Positions 5,661 through 13,996 of a DNA stretch of 14,608 bases are shown in pieces (the stretch's first letter is position 1; every line of letters starts with the position of its first letter). Under the pieces are notes generated by a model that worked only from the letters and a program-made list of their open reading frames with translations, was not told the DNA's origin and ran no database searches. Both the position numbers and the translations under genes were made by a program. The DNA comes from an uncultured Caulobacterales bacterium (GTDB lineage: Bacteria; Pseudomonadota; Alphaproteobacteria; Caulobacterales; Caulobacteraceae), in NCBI GenBank assembly GCA_903903715.1, contig CAIUZX010000139.1, positions 1 to 14,608 of the forward strand, in the 5' to 3' direction.

Positions 5661-7826
5661 ATGATCCCCGATGCTGCGGGCGTGCGTCAGCGCGTTTCAC
5701 AGCGTATCAAGGCAGGGAGCGTTCAGGTCTTGGCGTCCATCACCAGCAGCACCATCGTCGACACCCCGCCCGACGTGTCCCGTCGTCGCAAGGATGCAGC
5801 CGCCGCCCGCCTGTGGTCGCTGGGCTGGGCCGTGCTCGCCGGCGCGGGGCTCGGCCTCGCCCTCGCGCTCTTCGCAGACATATCCACGAACTGGGTCGCA
5901 GCCCTCGCCATCGGCGTGCTGCCGGGCCTTCTGGGCGCCCTGTGGCGGCCGACGGGCATCGCCCGCCTGTCGCTGATCGGCCTGTTCGCCATCGCCTGCG
6001 CCTCGTCCGCCGTGCTGACCGGCGGCCTGACCGGACCGCTGGCCGTGTGGTGCCTCGTTCCGCTCCTCGCCTCCGTGGCGCTGGGCGGCGGCGTGCTGGA
6101 CGGGGTGGTCTTCTCCGCCCTGGCGCTTGCCTTCGCGGGCCTCGGCGGCATGGTCGCCGCGCTGCCCCCGCCAGCCAAAGAGCTGCAGAGCCAGGTGTTC
6201 GCCGCCATCGGCGCCGCAAGCACGCTGATCGCCGCCGTCTCCGCCGTCATGATCGCCCGCCGCCGCGCCCTGGTCGTCGACCGGGCCCAGTCCACCGAGA
6301 TCGGGGAGCTGCAGGGCCTTCTGGGCGACCTGCCGCATCTGGCGGTCGCGCTGGACCGGGCCGACGGCGTTTACGCCGTATTCGGTCAGCCCTTGCCCAT
6401 CATGAGCCACGAGGCCCTCTACGGCGGCCTCGCCGCCGCCGCCGTCGAGGCCGAACGCCCGCGGGTGACCGCCGCCCTGCACGAAGCGCTCGATCATGGC
6501 GATTCCGAGCTTGTCTTCTCACCGGCGTCTCACCCGGAGACAAAGATCAGCGCCGCCCTTCGCCGCACCGCCAGCGGCGGAATCGTCGCCGTGCTGCGCG
6601 ACGTCACCGCGGAGGCTCTGGCCCGCCGCGCGCCTGCCCCCACCCCTGTCGCCGCCGCAGCGGCCGCCCCTGTCCGCGCCTTCGCCGCGCCCGCGCCCGC
6701 GCCGGCCCCCACCCACGCGCCCGCGGACCGGACGGAGCTCTTATCCCTCACCGCTCGTCTCGCCGAAACCCGCGTCAAGGCGCAGGAGGCCGAGCACGGC
6801 CGCGAACTCGCCCAGGCCGAGATCGCCGAGCTGCGGTCGGCTCTGGCCGCCGCCCAATCCGCCGCCCAATCCGCCACCAAGGCGCCGGTCCAGCCTACAC
6901 ACGCCGTGGACGTCTCCGCCTATGAAGAGAAACTGGCGGCCCTGACCGCCCAGGTCGCCGCGCTGGAAGGCGCAAAGGCCGCCTTCGAGGCGCGCTCCGC
7001 CAAGTCGGAGGAGACCCTCAAGGCGAGGTCGCGCTTCCTCGCCAATATGAGCCATGAGCTGCGCACGCCGCTCAACGCCATTCTCGGCTTCTCCGAAGTG
7101 ATGAAGACCAAGATGTTCGGCGACCTCACGCCCAAATATGTCGAGTACGCCGAGCTGATCCACGAAAGCGGCCGTCACCTGATGGACCTGATCAACGACG
7201 TGCTGGATATGTCCAAGATCGAGGCGGCCCGGTTCACGCTCAGCCTCGACACCTTTGACGCCCGGGAAGCGGTGAATGCGGCGCTGCGCCTCATGCGCGT
7301 CCAGGCCGAGGAAGCTGGCGTCAACCTGCGGGGCGTCCTGCCGAACCAGCCTGTGCTCGTCCACGCGGACCGCCGCGCGCTGAAGCAGATCACTCTCAAC
7401 CTCGTCTCCAACGCCCTGAAGTTCACTCCCCGGGGCGGACACGTGACGGTCAACGCCGTCGCGCTGGAGGGACTGTTCGAGCTTGCGGTCGCCGATACGG
7501 GCGTCGGCATCGCGCCGGAGGACGTCAAGCGTCTGGGCCACCCCTTCGAGCAGGCCGGCGACATGGCCGACCAGGCGCGCGGCACGGGCCTGGGCCTGTC
7601 GCTGGTGAAGGCCTTCGCCGAACTGCACGGTGGGGACATGTCCATCGAGAGCCAGCTGGGCGAAGGCACAGCGGTGCTGGTGCGCATGCCGGTGCTCGCC
7701 CCCGCCGAACCGGCCGCGCACGCCGAAGCGTCTCAACCCGCTCACGCCCCTGTCGAGGCGCAGGCCGCCCCCGCGGCGCCCCTGCACACGGCGCAGGTCA
7801 TTCCGCTGCCCCCGCGGCAGAGCTGA
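5661..7826 (+). CDS. divJ: Membrane histidine kinase, DivJ-like
   Basis: A 721-residue kinase. About six hydrophobic helices lie at 52-72, 78-94, 100-120, 126-146, 147-168 and 179-199, then a degenerate PAS-like segment (about 215-315), an Ala/Pro linker (324-356) and a coiled coil (358-460). The kinase core has NMSHELRTPLNAILGF (His465), the N box NLVSNALKF (Asn584), DTGVGI (612-617) and GTGLGL (641-646). A Pro/Ala tail follows 680. The N-terminal membrane block and the DAREAV...ALRLMR and GDMSIES stretches fit my memory of DivJ, which phosphorylates DivK and PleD at the stalked pole in Caulobacter. It is longer than the roughly 600-residue C. crescentus protein, mainly by the linker and tail. 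The ATG at 5661 is kept, although a TTG at 5730 with AGGGAG upstream is possible. Other PleC/DivJ-type kinases cannot be excluded. Confidence 0.72.
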   Translation: MIPDAAGVRQRVSQRIKAGSVQVLASITSSTIVDTPPDVSRRRKDAAAARLWSLGWAVLAGAGLGLALALFADISTNWVAALAIGVLPGLLGALWRPTGIARLSLIGLFAIACASSAVLTGGLTGPLAVWCLVPLLASVALGGGVLDGVVFSALALAFAGLGGMVAALPPPAKELQSQVFAAIGAASTLIAAVSAVMIARRRALVVDRAQSTEIGELQGLLGDLPHLAVALDRADGVYAVFGQPLPIMSHEALYGGLAAAAVEAERPRVTAALHEALDHGDSELVFSPASHPETKISAALRRTASGGIVAVLRDVTAEALARRAPAPTPVAAAAAAPVRAFAAPAPAPAPTHAPADRTELLSLTARLAETRVKAQEAEHGRELAQAEIAELRSALAAAQSAAQSATKAPVQPTHAVDVSAYEEKLAALTAQVAALEGAKAAFEARSAKSEETLKARSRFLANMSHELRTPLNAILGFSEVMKTKMFGDLTPKYVEYAELIHESGRHLMDLINDVLDMSKIEAARFTLSLDTFDAREAVNAALRLMRVQAEEAGVNLRGVLPNQPVLVHADRRALKQITLNLVSNALKFTPRGGHVTVNAVALEGLFELAVADTGVGIAPEDVKRLGHPFEQAGDMADQARGTGLGLSLVKAFAELHGGDMSIESQLGEGTAVLVRMPVLAPAEPAAHAEASQPAHAPVEAQAAPAAPLHTAQVIPLPPRQS

Positions 7827-7945
7827 ACAGACCCTGAACTGACGCCCTGACTGAGGTTTACTGACCTGACCGCCCTTGCGTCTTTTGTCGGGACGCTGCA
7901 TAGCCCAGCCCTACATGCCGGTCGCGGCGCACACAGGAACCCTTC
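7827..7945 (+). other. Spacer with repeated CTGA words
   Basis: CTGA occurs seven times in 47 bp (7823, 7834, 7839, 7847, 7851, 7861, 7866), counting the divJ stop. This puts TGA stops in all three frames after divJ. No terminator or clear promoter was seen before uppP, so read-through from divJ is possible. Confidence 0.35.
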
Positions 7946-8803
7946 ATGACTTGGTTGCAGGCGATCCTCCTGGCGATACTGCAGGGCGTGACCGAACTCT
8001 TCCCGGTGTCGAGCCTGGGCCACGCGGTCGTTGTGCCCGATCTTCTGAACTGGCCCGTCGACGAGCATAGCGACGCGTTCCTGCCCTTCCTGGTGGTGAT
8101 GCACATGGGCACGGCCCTGGCGTTGCTGATCTATTTCTGGAAGGACTGGCTCGACTTCGGCCTCGGCGTGATCGGAATCGGCCCCCGCGCGGCGCATGAG
8201 CGCAAGTTGTTCTTCCGTGTGGTCGTTGCGACCATTCCCGCCGTGCTGGTGGCCCTCGCCTTCGAAAAGCCGATCCGCGAGCTGTTCGCCTCGCCGCTCA
8301 CCGCCTCCATCTTCCTCGCAGTCAACGGCCTGATGTTGTTCGCCGCCGAGCGCATGAAGCCCGCCACGGCGCTGAAGCCTATCGGCGAGATGAGCTGGCG
8401 CGACAGCGTCGTCATCGGCTGCTTCCAGTGCCTCGCCCTGATCCCCGGCCTGTCCCGCTCCGGAGCTACCATGGTCGGCGGCTATCTGACCGGGCTCAAT
8501 CACGAGGACGCAGCGCGGTTCTCGTTCCTGACCGGCACGCCGATCATCATCGCCGCCACGGTGCATGAGGCGCCCAAGCTCTTGAAGATGGAGAAGGCCT
8601 CTCAGGCGCTCGGCGCATCGCCGACGATTGATCTGTCCCTCTCCCTGGTCTCGGGCGCGGTGGCGGGCGTGGTGGCGTTCATCAGCATCTGGATCCTGAT
8701 GCGCTGGTTCAAGAACCACGAGGCCAAGGGCTTCGACCCGTTCGCCTATTACTGCATGGGCTTCGGCGCCATCGCGACCCTGATCAACATCGTCGCGCCC
8801 TGA
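7946..8803 (+). CDS. uppP: Undecaprenyl-diphosphatase UppP (BacA)
   Basis: A 285-residue integral membrane enzyme with about eight hydrophobic segments. It removes a phosphate from undecaprenyl diphosphate at the membrane so that the lipid carrier can be reused for peptidoglycan and other glycan synthesis; overproduction of the family gives bacitracin resistance. Catalytic motif 1 is LQGVTELFPVSSLGH (residues 12-26), with Glu17 and His26; the first Glu of the E. coli EGLTE is Gln here, and SSTGH is SSLGH. Motif 2, PGLSRSGAT (167-175), contains the conserved Arg171. The region FSFLTGTPIIIAA corresponds to the usual FLLxxPxxxGA. The ATG at 7946 follows an AGGAA site (7935-7939) at good spacing. 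Its location beside the elongasome operon fits a cell-wall role, though the two are on opposite strands. Confidence 0.95.
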   Translation: MTWLQAILLAILQGVTELFPVSSLGHAVVVPDLLNWPVDEHSDAFLPFLVVMHMGTALALLIYFWKDWLDFGLGVIGIGPRAAHERKLFFRVVVATIPAVLVALAFEKPIRELFASPLTASIFLAVNGLMLFAAERMKPATALKPIGEMSWRDSVVIGCFQCLALIPGLSRSGATMVGGYLTGLNHEDAARFSFLTGTPIIIAATVHEAPKLLKMEKASQALGASPTIDLSLSLVSGAVAGVVAFISIWILMRWFKNHEAKGFDPFAYYCMGFGAIATLINIVAP

Positions 8804-8940
8804 TCGGTTGTCAGGGAAAGGTGGACTTCCGGTTTTCGCGATCCGATAAACGACAGACTCCAAAGATTTCGAGGTCAGCCGGCTAAGATCCGGTCACTCT
8901 GGCGCCGCGCTTGCGTCTGGGACAGGGACCACAAGGTTCG

Positions 8941-9102
8941 ATGTCCCGGAGTAAGACAGTGTCCCGCATTCCGAAGTACGCAGACGACTACAACGCGGCC
9001 GAGGACAAGAGCCAGTCCGGCTCCATGGTCGTGAACGTGATCGCCATCGGCACGCTTCTGCTGATGACCTTCGCCGCTCTGCGGTTCATCGGCGTCCTCT
9101 GA
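8941..9102 (+). CDS. Small single-pass membrane protein, unknown function
   Basis: A 53-residue protein. The first 27 residues are hydrophilic and charged (RSKTVSRIPKYADDYNAAED); residues 29-50 form one hydrophobic helix, and the last residues are GVL. The N-terminal charge pattern predicts a cytoplasmic N terminus only loosely. It resembles no family I know and is too short for the aa3-type oxidase subunit IV pattern. The ATG at 8941 is chosen over an upstream TTG at 8911 because AAGG lies just before it. The spacer after uppP is 137 bp with one GANTC site (8856-8860), so it may have its own promoter. It converges with rodA, 45 bp apart. Clean amphipathic layout and codon use like its neighbours support a real gene, but this is unproven. 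Confidence 0.6.
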   Translation: MSRSKTVSRIPKYADDYNAAEDKSQSGSMVVNVIAIGTLLLMTFAALRFIGVL

Positions 9103-9147
9103 TCCGGCGAGCGCCCCTGGGCATCCCCCGGGACGCCGAGCGCCTCT

Positions 9148-10314
9148 CTACAGCAACAGGCTGCCGCGGCCCGAAGTGATCTCGGCGTAGCGGTGGACCC
9201 GGACGGCCTCGACCAGACCGAAGCCGATCATCACGGTCACCATTCCGGTCCCGCCATAGCTCATCAGCGGCATCGGCACGCCTACGACCGGGGCCATGCC
9301 CACCACCATCGCCGCATTGATCACCACATAGAGCGCAAACGTCGCCGTCACCCCCGCCGCCGACAACCGCCCGAAATGGCTGTGGCTGATCGAGGCGATG
9401 CGCAGGGCGATCGCAATCGTCAGGCCGTAGAGGGCCAGGAGCGCGATGCAGCCCACAAAGCCGAACTCCTCCGCGAAGGTCGCGAAGATGAAGTCGGTGT
9501 GCTTTTCCGGCAGATAGTTGAGCTGGCTCTGCGTGCCGAGCCCGAAGCCCTTGCCCAGGAAGCCGCCGGAGCCCAAGGCGATCTTGGCCTGCAGGATGTG
9601 GTAGCCCGCGCCGGTCGGGTCCTGCTCCGGGTGCAGGAAGGTGAAGATCCGGTCCCGCTGGTAGGGCTGCATCACGAACATCACGAAGGCGGGCGCCACG
9701 ACCAGTCCGGCAAGGCCGCCCAGGACCAGGATCCGCCAGGTCAGACCCGCCAGGACCATGATGGACAGGCCTGTCGCGGCGATCAGGATGGCGGTGCCCA
9801 GGTCCGGCTGCTTGGCGATCAAAAGGGTTGGAACCCCGATCAGGGCGACGGGGATCAGTAGCTTGAAGGACAGCCGGGCGTCCTTGGCCGAGACCCCGTG
9901 GTAGAAGCGCGCCAGCGCCAGCACCAGGCCGACCTTCATGATCTCCGAAGGCTGCAGACTGAGCGGCCCGAAGTTCAGCCAGCGCTTGGCGCCCAGGTGC
10001 TCATGCCCGATCACCGGCACGGCGACCAGCAACAGCAGCGCCAGCACATACAGGGGATAGGAAAAGACGAACCAGACCCGGATGTCGATCAGCGACAGGA
10101 CCAGCATCAGGAAGAAGCACACGCCGAAGCGCATCAGGTGCGGCCCGGCCCAGGGCTTCCAGGACAGGGGCGTCGGCGAGGCGCAGGAATAGAGCATCAT
10201 CGCCCCGACGCCCGCGATACAGCACAGGGCGAAGGCCAGCCGCCAGTCGATCTCCGGCAGCTTCATCGAGAGCCGTTCGCGCTGTCCGGGACGGGAAATG
10301 GCTGAGGTGGTCAT
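9148..10314 (-). CDS. rodA: SEDS peptidoglycan glycosyltransferase RodA
   Basis: A 388-residue polytopic membrane protein (about ten hydrophobic helices) of the SEDS family. It polymerises lipid II into glycan strands during elongation, paired with PBP2. Diagnostic stretches are LGAKRWLNFGPLSLQPSE (107-124) and GKGFGLGTQSQLNYLPE plus KHTDFIFATFAEEFG (255-285), where Asp274 is the catalytic Asp position (Asp255/262 in characterised RodA proteins). The end PLMSYGGTGMV is the usual SEDS signature. The ATG overlaps the mrdA stop by one base (TGATG at 10316-10312), implying translational coupling. It is the last gene of the mre operon. The first 18 residues are hydrophilic and cytoplasmic. Alternative FtsW is excluded by the strong elongasome context. 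Confidence 0.96.
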   Translation of the reverse strand: MTTSAISRPGQRERLSMKLPEIDWRLAFALCCIAGVGAMMLYSCASPTPLSWKPWAGPHLMRFGVCFFLMLVLSLIDIRVWFVFSYPLYVLALLLLVAVPVIGHEHLGAKRWLNFGPLSLQPSEIMKVGLVLALARFYHGVSAKDARLSFKLLIPVALIGVPTLLIAKQPDLGTAILIAATGLSIMVLAGLTWRILVLGGLAGLVVAPAFVMFVMQPYQRDRIFTFLHPEQDPTGAGYHILQAKIALGSGGFLGKGFGLGTQSQLNYLPEKHTDFIFATFAEEFGFVGCIALLALYGLTIAIALRIASISHSHFGRLSAAGVTATFALYVVINAAMVVGMAPVVGVPMPLMSYGGTGMVTVMIGFGLVEAVRVHRYAEITSGRGSLLL

Positions 10315-12353
10315 CAGCGGGGTCCTGGAGACGGGGATGTGGGCGGCGGAGGCGCCGCTTCCGTGGGGTCGGCGAGGCTTTCGTCCGGCGCGTCGCTCAT
10401 GTCCGGCGACGCGGACGCGGCGGGCTTTTCATCGGCGGGCAGGGGCCGCTCGATCCGCTGGCGCATGTCCGGATCCTTGAGCAGGGCGACCTTCATGATC
10501 TCCACCGCCTTGGGCGCGGCGTTGGTGCCGTGCAGGCCGTGCTCCAGGATCACCGAGATCGCGTAGCGCGGATCGTCATAGGGGGCGAAGGCGACGAACA
10601 GGCCGTGGTCGCGCATGCGCCAGGCGAGGTTGGTGGTGTCCCGCTCCTTGGCCCCGCTGCCGGTGTTGCCATAGCCGTGCATCTGGGCCGAGCCGGTCTT
10701 GCCCGCCATCTTGATGTCGCCGAGATTGAGCTGGCTTTGGCGATAGGCGGTGCCGCCGACGTCGTTAGCCACCGACTGCATCGCCGCGCGCACCACGTTG
10801 ATCTTGTCCTGCGAGAAGGGCAGGTCGCCGAACTGGTCGCCCCGCGGCCGCTCCTTGCCGCCCACCGACTTGATCAGGCGGGGCAGAAGCGCCTTCTTGC
10901 CGTTGGCCAGACGCGCGGTCATCACCGCCAGCTGCAGGGCGTTCACCTGCAGGGCGCCCTGACCGATGCCGTAGGAGAGGCTTTCGCCTGAGAACCAGGT
11001 CTGGTTGGCGGGGTTGTGCGCATTCACCCGCTTCTTCCAGGCGGTGGAGGGCACGGTGCCCTTGCGCTGCCCCGAAATGCCGAGCTCGAAGGTATGGCCA
11101 AGGCCGAAGGCGTCCGCCACCTCGGCGATGCGGTCTGGGCCGATGCGCAGGGCCGTCTGGTAGAAATAGACGTCGCAGCTCGACTTGATGGCGGTGTTCA
11201 TGTCCACCGAGCCGTGGCCCTTGTGGTTCCAGCAGTGGAAGTAACGGCCGCCGAAGAAGAACTGTCCGGTGCACTGGATCCGGTCGTGCGGATTGACGAG
11301 GCCCGACTCCAGCGCCGCCAGCGCCGTCATGGTCTTGAAGGTCGAGCCGGGCGGGTAGAGACCGCCGATCGACTTGTCCAGCAGCGGCTGGTGGTCATAG
11401 TCGTGCAGGGCGCGGTATTCCGCCTCCGCGACGCCCGAGACGAACCGGTTGGGATCGAAGGCTGGGGCCGAGAGCAGGCACAGCACGTCGCCGTTGCGCA
11501 CGTCGATGACCACGGCGGCGCCCGACTCCGCGCCGAACACCTCCAGCGCCCGGGACTGTATGTCCGCGTCGAGGGTCAGGACCACGTCCGATCCCGGAAT
11601 CGCCTTCACGTCGCCGGAGGGGTCCTCCTTGAGGGCGTGGCCGACGCTGTCAACCTCGACCTTCTGTCCGCCCGGCCGCCCGCGCAGCTCGGCGTCCATC
11701 GCTTGCTCCACCCCTGACTTGCCGATGCGGAACCCCGGGTGCAGCAGCAGGGGATCGACCTGTCCGTTGGCGCTGGTCTTCTTGGCCTTGTCGAGGTCGG
11801 CCTGGCTGATCTTGGAGACATAGCCGACCACGTGGGCGAAGGCGCCGCCGTACGGGTAGACCCGGCTCTCGCCCATGTCGGCGGTCACTCCCGGCAGCTC
11901 CGGCAGGCGCGCATTCACACGACAGAACTCGCTCCAGGAGAGGTCGTTAGCGATGGCGACCGGCACCGACCGCGGGGTGATCTCGAGTTCGCGCATCACC
12001 TGCCGGCGACGGGCGGGCGTCACGGGGACGAGCAGCGAAACGGCGTCCAGGGTGGCCCCGGCGTCGTTCACCTCGTCCCTGCGGATCAGCAAGCGAAAGT
12101 CCGGCCGGTTCGAGGCGATGGCCACGCCGTTGCGGTCGAGGATCCGGCCACGCGGCGGCGGCAGGAGGCGAAAGCGGAACTGATTGTTGCTCGCCATCGT
12201 CTGGTAGTGCGTCGCCTCGGCGACCTGAAGCTGAAGGAGGCGTCCGCCCAGCGCCGCGCCGACCAGGGCGAGGCCGCCGCCCAGGAGGAAGGTCCGCCGG
12301 TGGAAGACCCCCTGGCGCTCGTTGACCTCGTCGAAATAGATGTGCGGCTCCAC
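10314..12353 (-). CDS. mrdA: Penicillin-binding protein 2 (elongation transpeptidase)
   Basis: A 679-residue class B PBP that cross-links peptidoglycan during elongation and activates RodA. A single N-terminal anchor lies at about 22-43, with the rest in the periplasm. The dimerisation region starts at PPPRGRILDRNGVAIASNRP (65-84). Transpeptidase motifs are all present: STFK (Ser337-Lys340), SCD (392-394, the SxN/D motif) and KTG (552-554). The last 45 residues form a Pro/Ala/Asp-rich tail after KVALLKDPD. The start is a GTG at 12353, 10 bp after the mreD stop, with a GGTAGGGG site; it begins MEPHIYFDEV after translation. The length is slightly above the E. coli enzyme (633 residues), explained by the tail. 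Confidence 0.97.
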   Translation of the reverse strand: MEPHIYFDEVNERQGVFHRRTFLLGGGLALVGAALGGRLLQLQVAEATHYQTMASNNQFRFRLLPPPRGRILDRNGVAIASNRPDFRLLIRRDEVNDAGATLDAVSLLVPVTPARRRQVMRELEITPRSVPVAIANDLSWSEFCRVNARLPELPGVTADMGESRVYPYGGAFAHVVGYVSKISQADLDKAKKTSANGQVDPLLLHPGFRIGKSGVEQAMDAELRGRPGGQKVEVDSVGHALKEDPSGDVKAIPGSDVVLTLDADIQSRALEVFGAESGAAVVIDVRNGDVLCLLSAPAFDPNRFVSGVAEAEYRALHDYDHQPLLDKSIGGLYPPGSTFKTMTALAALESGLVNPHDRIQCTGQFFFGGRYFHCWNHKGHGSVDMNTAIKSSCDVYFYQTALRIGPDRIAEVADAFGLGHTFELGISGQRKGTVPSTAWKKRVNAHNPANQTWFSGESLSYGIGQGALQVNALQLAVMTARLANGKKALLPRLIKSVGGKERPRGDQFGDLPFSQDKINVVRAAMQSVANDVGGTAYRQSQLNLGDIKMAGKTGSAQMHGYGNTGSGAKERDTTNLAWRMRDHGLFVAFAPYDDPRYAISVILEHGLHGTNAAPKAVEIMKVALLKDPDMRQRIERPLPADEKPAASASPDMSDAPDESLADPTEAAPPPPTSPSPGPR

Positions 12354-12363
12354 GGCGGCGCCC

Positions 12364-12873
12364 CTACCGGAACCGGACGTCGGCGTCTTCGAACGTGTCG
12401 ATCAGCCGCCGCGCGAAGGGGAACAGAAGTATCGTCACCAGGGCCTGCCAGGCCGTGTTCATCAGGTTCGGCATGGCTTTCGCCTCCGACGCCGTGAACA
12501 GGAAGACGATGGTGAAGGCGAGCAGGGTGAACCCGCCGTACCAGGTCCACAGCACCCGCACCGACTGGCCGACCATCAGATTGCGGACGAGCAGGGACAG
12601 GCCATAGACCGTCACGAGGCAGAAGGCCCACAGGCCGAGCTCTCCATGCCAGAACAGGTCGAGGAAGACGCCGCTGACCAGGAGGAGGAACGGACCCAGG
12701 ATGGACGGCCGGATCACCGCCCAGGCGAAGGCCAGGGTCATCGGAAACACCGGCTCCGGCAGGGCTAATCCTAAGAAGCGGACAGGGGTGGCGATGATGA
12801 TGGTGGCGAACAGGCTGACCAGCATGGGCGCCAGCAGCCAGGACCAGGGCTGCAGCGGCTGATATCCGCTCAT
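12364..12873 (-). CDS. mreD: Rod shape-determining protein MreD
   Basis: A 169-residue membrane protein with five to six hydrophobic helices, matching the usual size. It links MreC to the membrane part of the elongation machinery. Typical features are the RPSILGPFLLLVSGVFLDLF stretch, where xxGxxxDxF is conserved in MreD, and the terminal LLFPFARRLI. Its ATG overlaps the mreC stop by four bases (ATGA at 12873-12870), so translation is coupled. The family evolves fast, so assignment rests on pattern plus position between mreC and mrdA. Confidence 0.92.
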   Translation of the reverse strand: MSGYQPLQPWSWLLAPMLVSLFATIIIATPVRFLGLALPEPVFPMTLAFAWAVIRPSILGPFLLLVSGVFLDLFWHGELGLWAFCLVTVYGLSLLVRNLMVGQSVRVLWTWYGGFTLLAFTIVFLFTASEAKAMPNLMNTAWQALVTILLFPFARRLIDTFEDADVRFR

Positions 12874-13955
12874 CGTCCAGGACCCGGAGGCTGAGCGACG
12901 GACGGCGCTGGCGCGGGCTTGACGGGGGCGGGCTTCTGGGCCGCTGCCGGCTTGGCGGCCGGGGTTTTGGGCGCCGGCGTCGGGACGTCGGCCGAGCCGG
13001 GCCTTGGCGAGACGGTGCGCGCCGCAACGGCGGCCTCGACCTGCGCCTTTTCGGCCGCCGTCACCGGCGGGGCGGAGCGGGTGTTCAGCGCCGCCTCATC
13101 CACCAGTTGACTGAAGTCGACGAAGAGCATCACCCGGACATAGTCGATCGAGGATCGGTCGGAGTAGAGGCGCACCCGCCACTGATGGAACATGTCCTGA
13201 TCGGCGACTCCGACGGGCAGGCCGCGGGGATAGAGCCCGCCGTCCCCGGAGGTCAGGATGACGTCCCCCACCTTCACCGGATCCTTGCCGCGCAGATAGC
13301 TCAGCTTGGGCGCATCGCCGCCGTCTCCGGCCAGGATCGCCCGGGCGTTGGTGGAGTTGACCAGCACCGCCGTGCGGCTGGTGACGTCGGTCAAAAGCAT
13401 CACCCGGCTCACCGTCTTGGACACGCCGACCACCCGTCCGATGACGCCGTGCTCGGACAGGACGGGATTGCCGATCTTCACGCCCTGGTCGGTTCCGGCG
13501 TCGATCAGACGGGCGTGGTTGAAGGACCCGCGCACGTCGTCCACCACCCGGGCCGAGACCATCGGCGCCTCCGGCTCGGTGCGCAGCTTGAGCAGCGCCT
13601 CGTAGCGGGAATTGATGTTCTTGAGGGCGAAGGCCTTCTCGCGATACTGCAGCAGGGAGGCCATCTCCGCCTTCAGGCGCCGGTTCTCGTCGACGGCGTT
13701 GAAGTAGTCCTTCAGATAGTCCCCGGCGGAGCCCGCCCAGCGCAGGGGCGCGGCGAACAGGGACGAGACCGGCCCCATCGCTTCGTCGAACTGGCTGCGG
13801 ACAGGCTGGGGGCGGTCCTGCGGCGTTTTGGCCGCCGCGCGCTGATCATCCAGCAGCAACGCCAGGGACGCGACGCCGGCGACAATCGTCGCCACCGTCG
13901 CTGTCCAGGCGAGCGGGATTTTCAGATCCTGCAGCGGGCCATCCCGGAAGGACAC
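12870..13955 (-). CDS. mreC: Rod shape-determining protein MreC
   Basis: A 361-residue bitopic protein that bridges MreB and the periplasmic enzymes. A membrane helix lies at about 14-35, a coiled coil at 77-125 (FNAVDENRRLKAEMASLLQ) mediates dimerisation, and two beta-barrel lobes follow, with SARVVDDVRGSFNHARLIDAG, GVIGRVVGVSK and RVMLLTDVTSRTAVLV as the family signatures. Residues 305-361 form a Pro/Ala/Lys-rich tail absent from E. coli MreC and probably disordered. The GTG at 13955 is supported by GGAGAG 7 bp upstream; it lies 41 bp after mreB. The Pro-rich extension could reach across the periplasm, which is inference. Confidence 0.95.
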   Translation of the reverse strand: MSFRDGPLQDLKIPLAWTATVATIVAGVASLALLLDDQRAAAKTPQDRPQPVRSQFDEAMGPVSSLFAAPLRWAGSAGDYLKDYFNAVDENRRLKAEMASLLQYREKAFALKNINSRYEALLKLRTEPEAPMVSARVVDDVRGSFNHARLIDAGTDQGVKIGNPVLSEHGVIGRVVGVSKTVSRVMLLTDVTSRTAVLVNSTNARAILAGDGGDAPKLSYLRGKDPVKVGDVILTSGDGGLYPRGLPVGVADQDMFHQWRVRLYSDRSSIDYVRVMLFVDFSQLVDEAALNTRSAPPVTAAEKAQVEAAVAARTVSPRPGSADVPTPAPKTPAAKPAAAQKPAPVKPAPAPSVAQPPGPGR

Positions 13956-13996
13956 ACCGTCTCTCCAAACTGCGGGTCAGGACGAAAAACGTCAGA

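Noticed and set aside
6741..7901. 386-residue - strand frame opposite divJ
   Set aside because: Antisense shadow of the kinase; no domain pattern.
9103..9147. Bidirectional terminator between the small membrane protein and rodA
   Set aside because: GC-rich with partial repeats of CGAGCGCC, but no clean stem and no T run on either strand.
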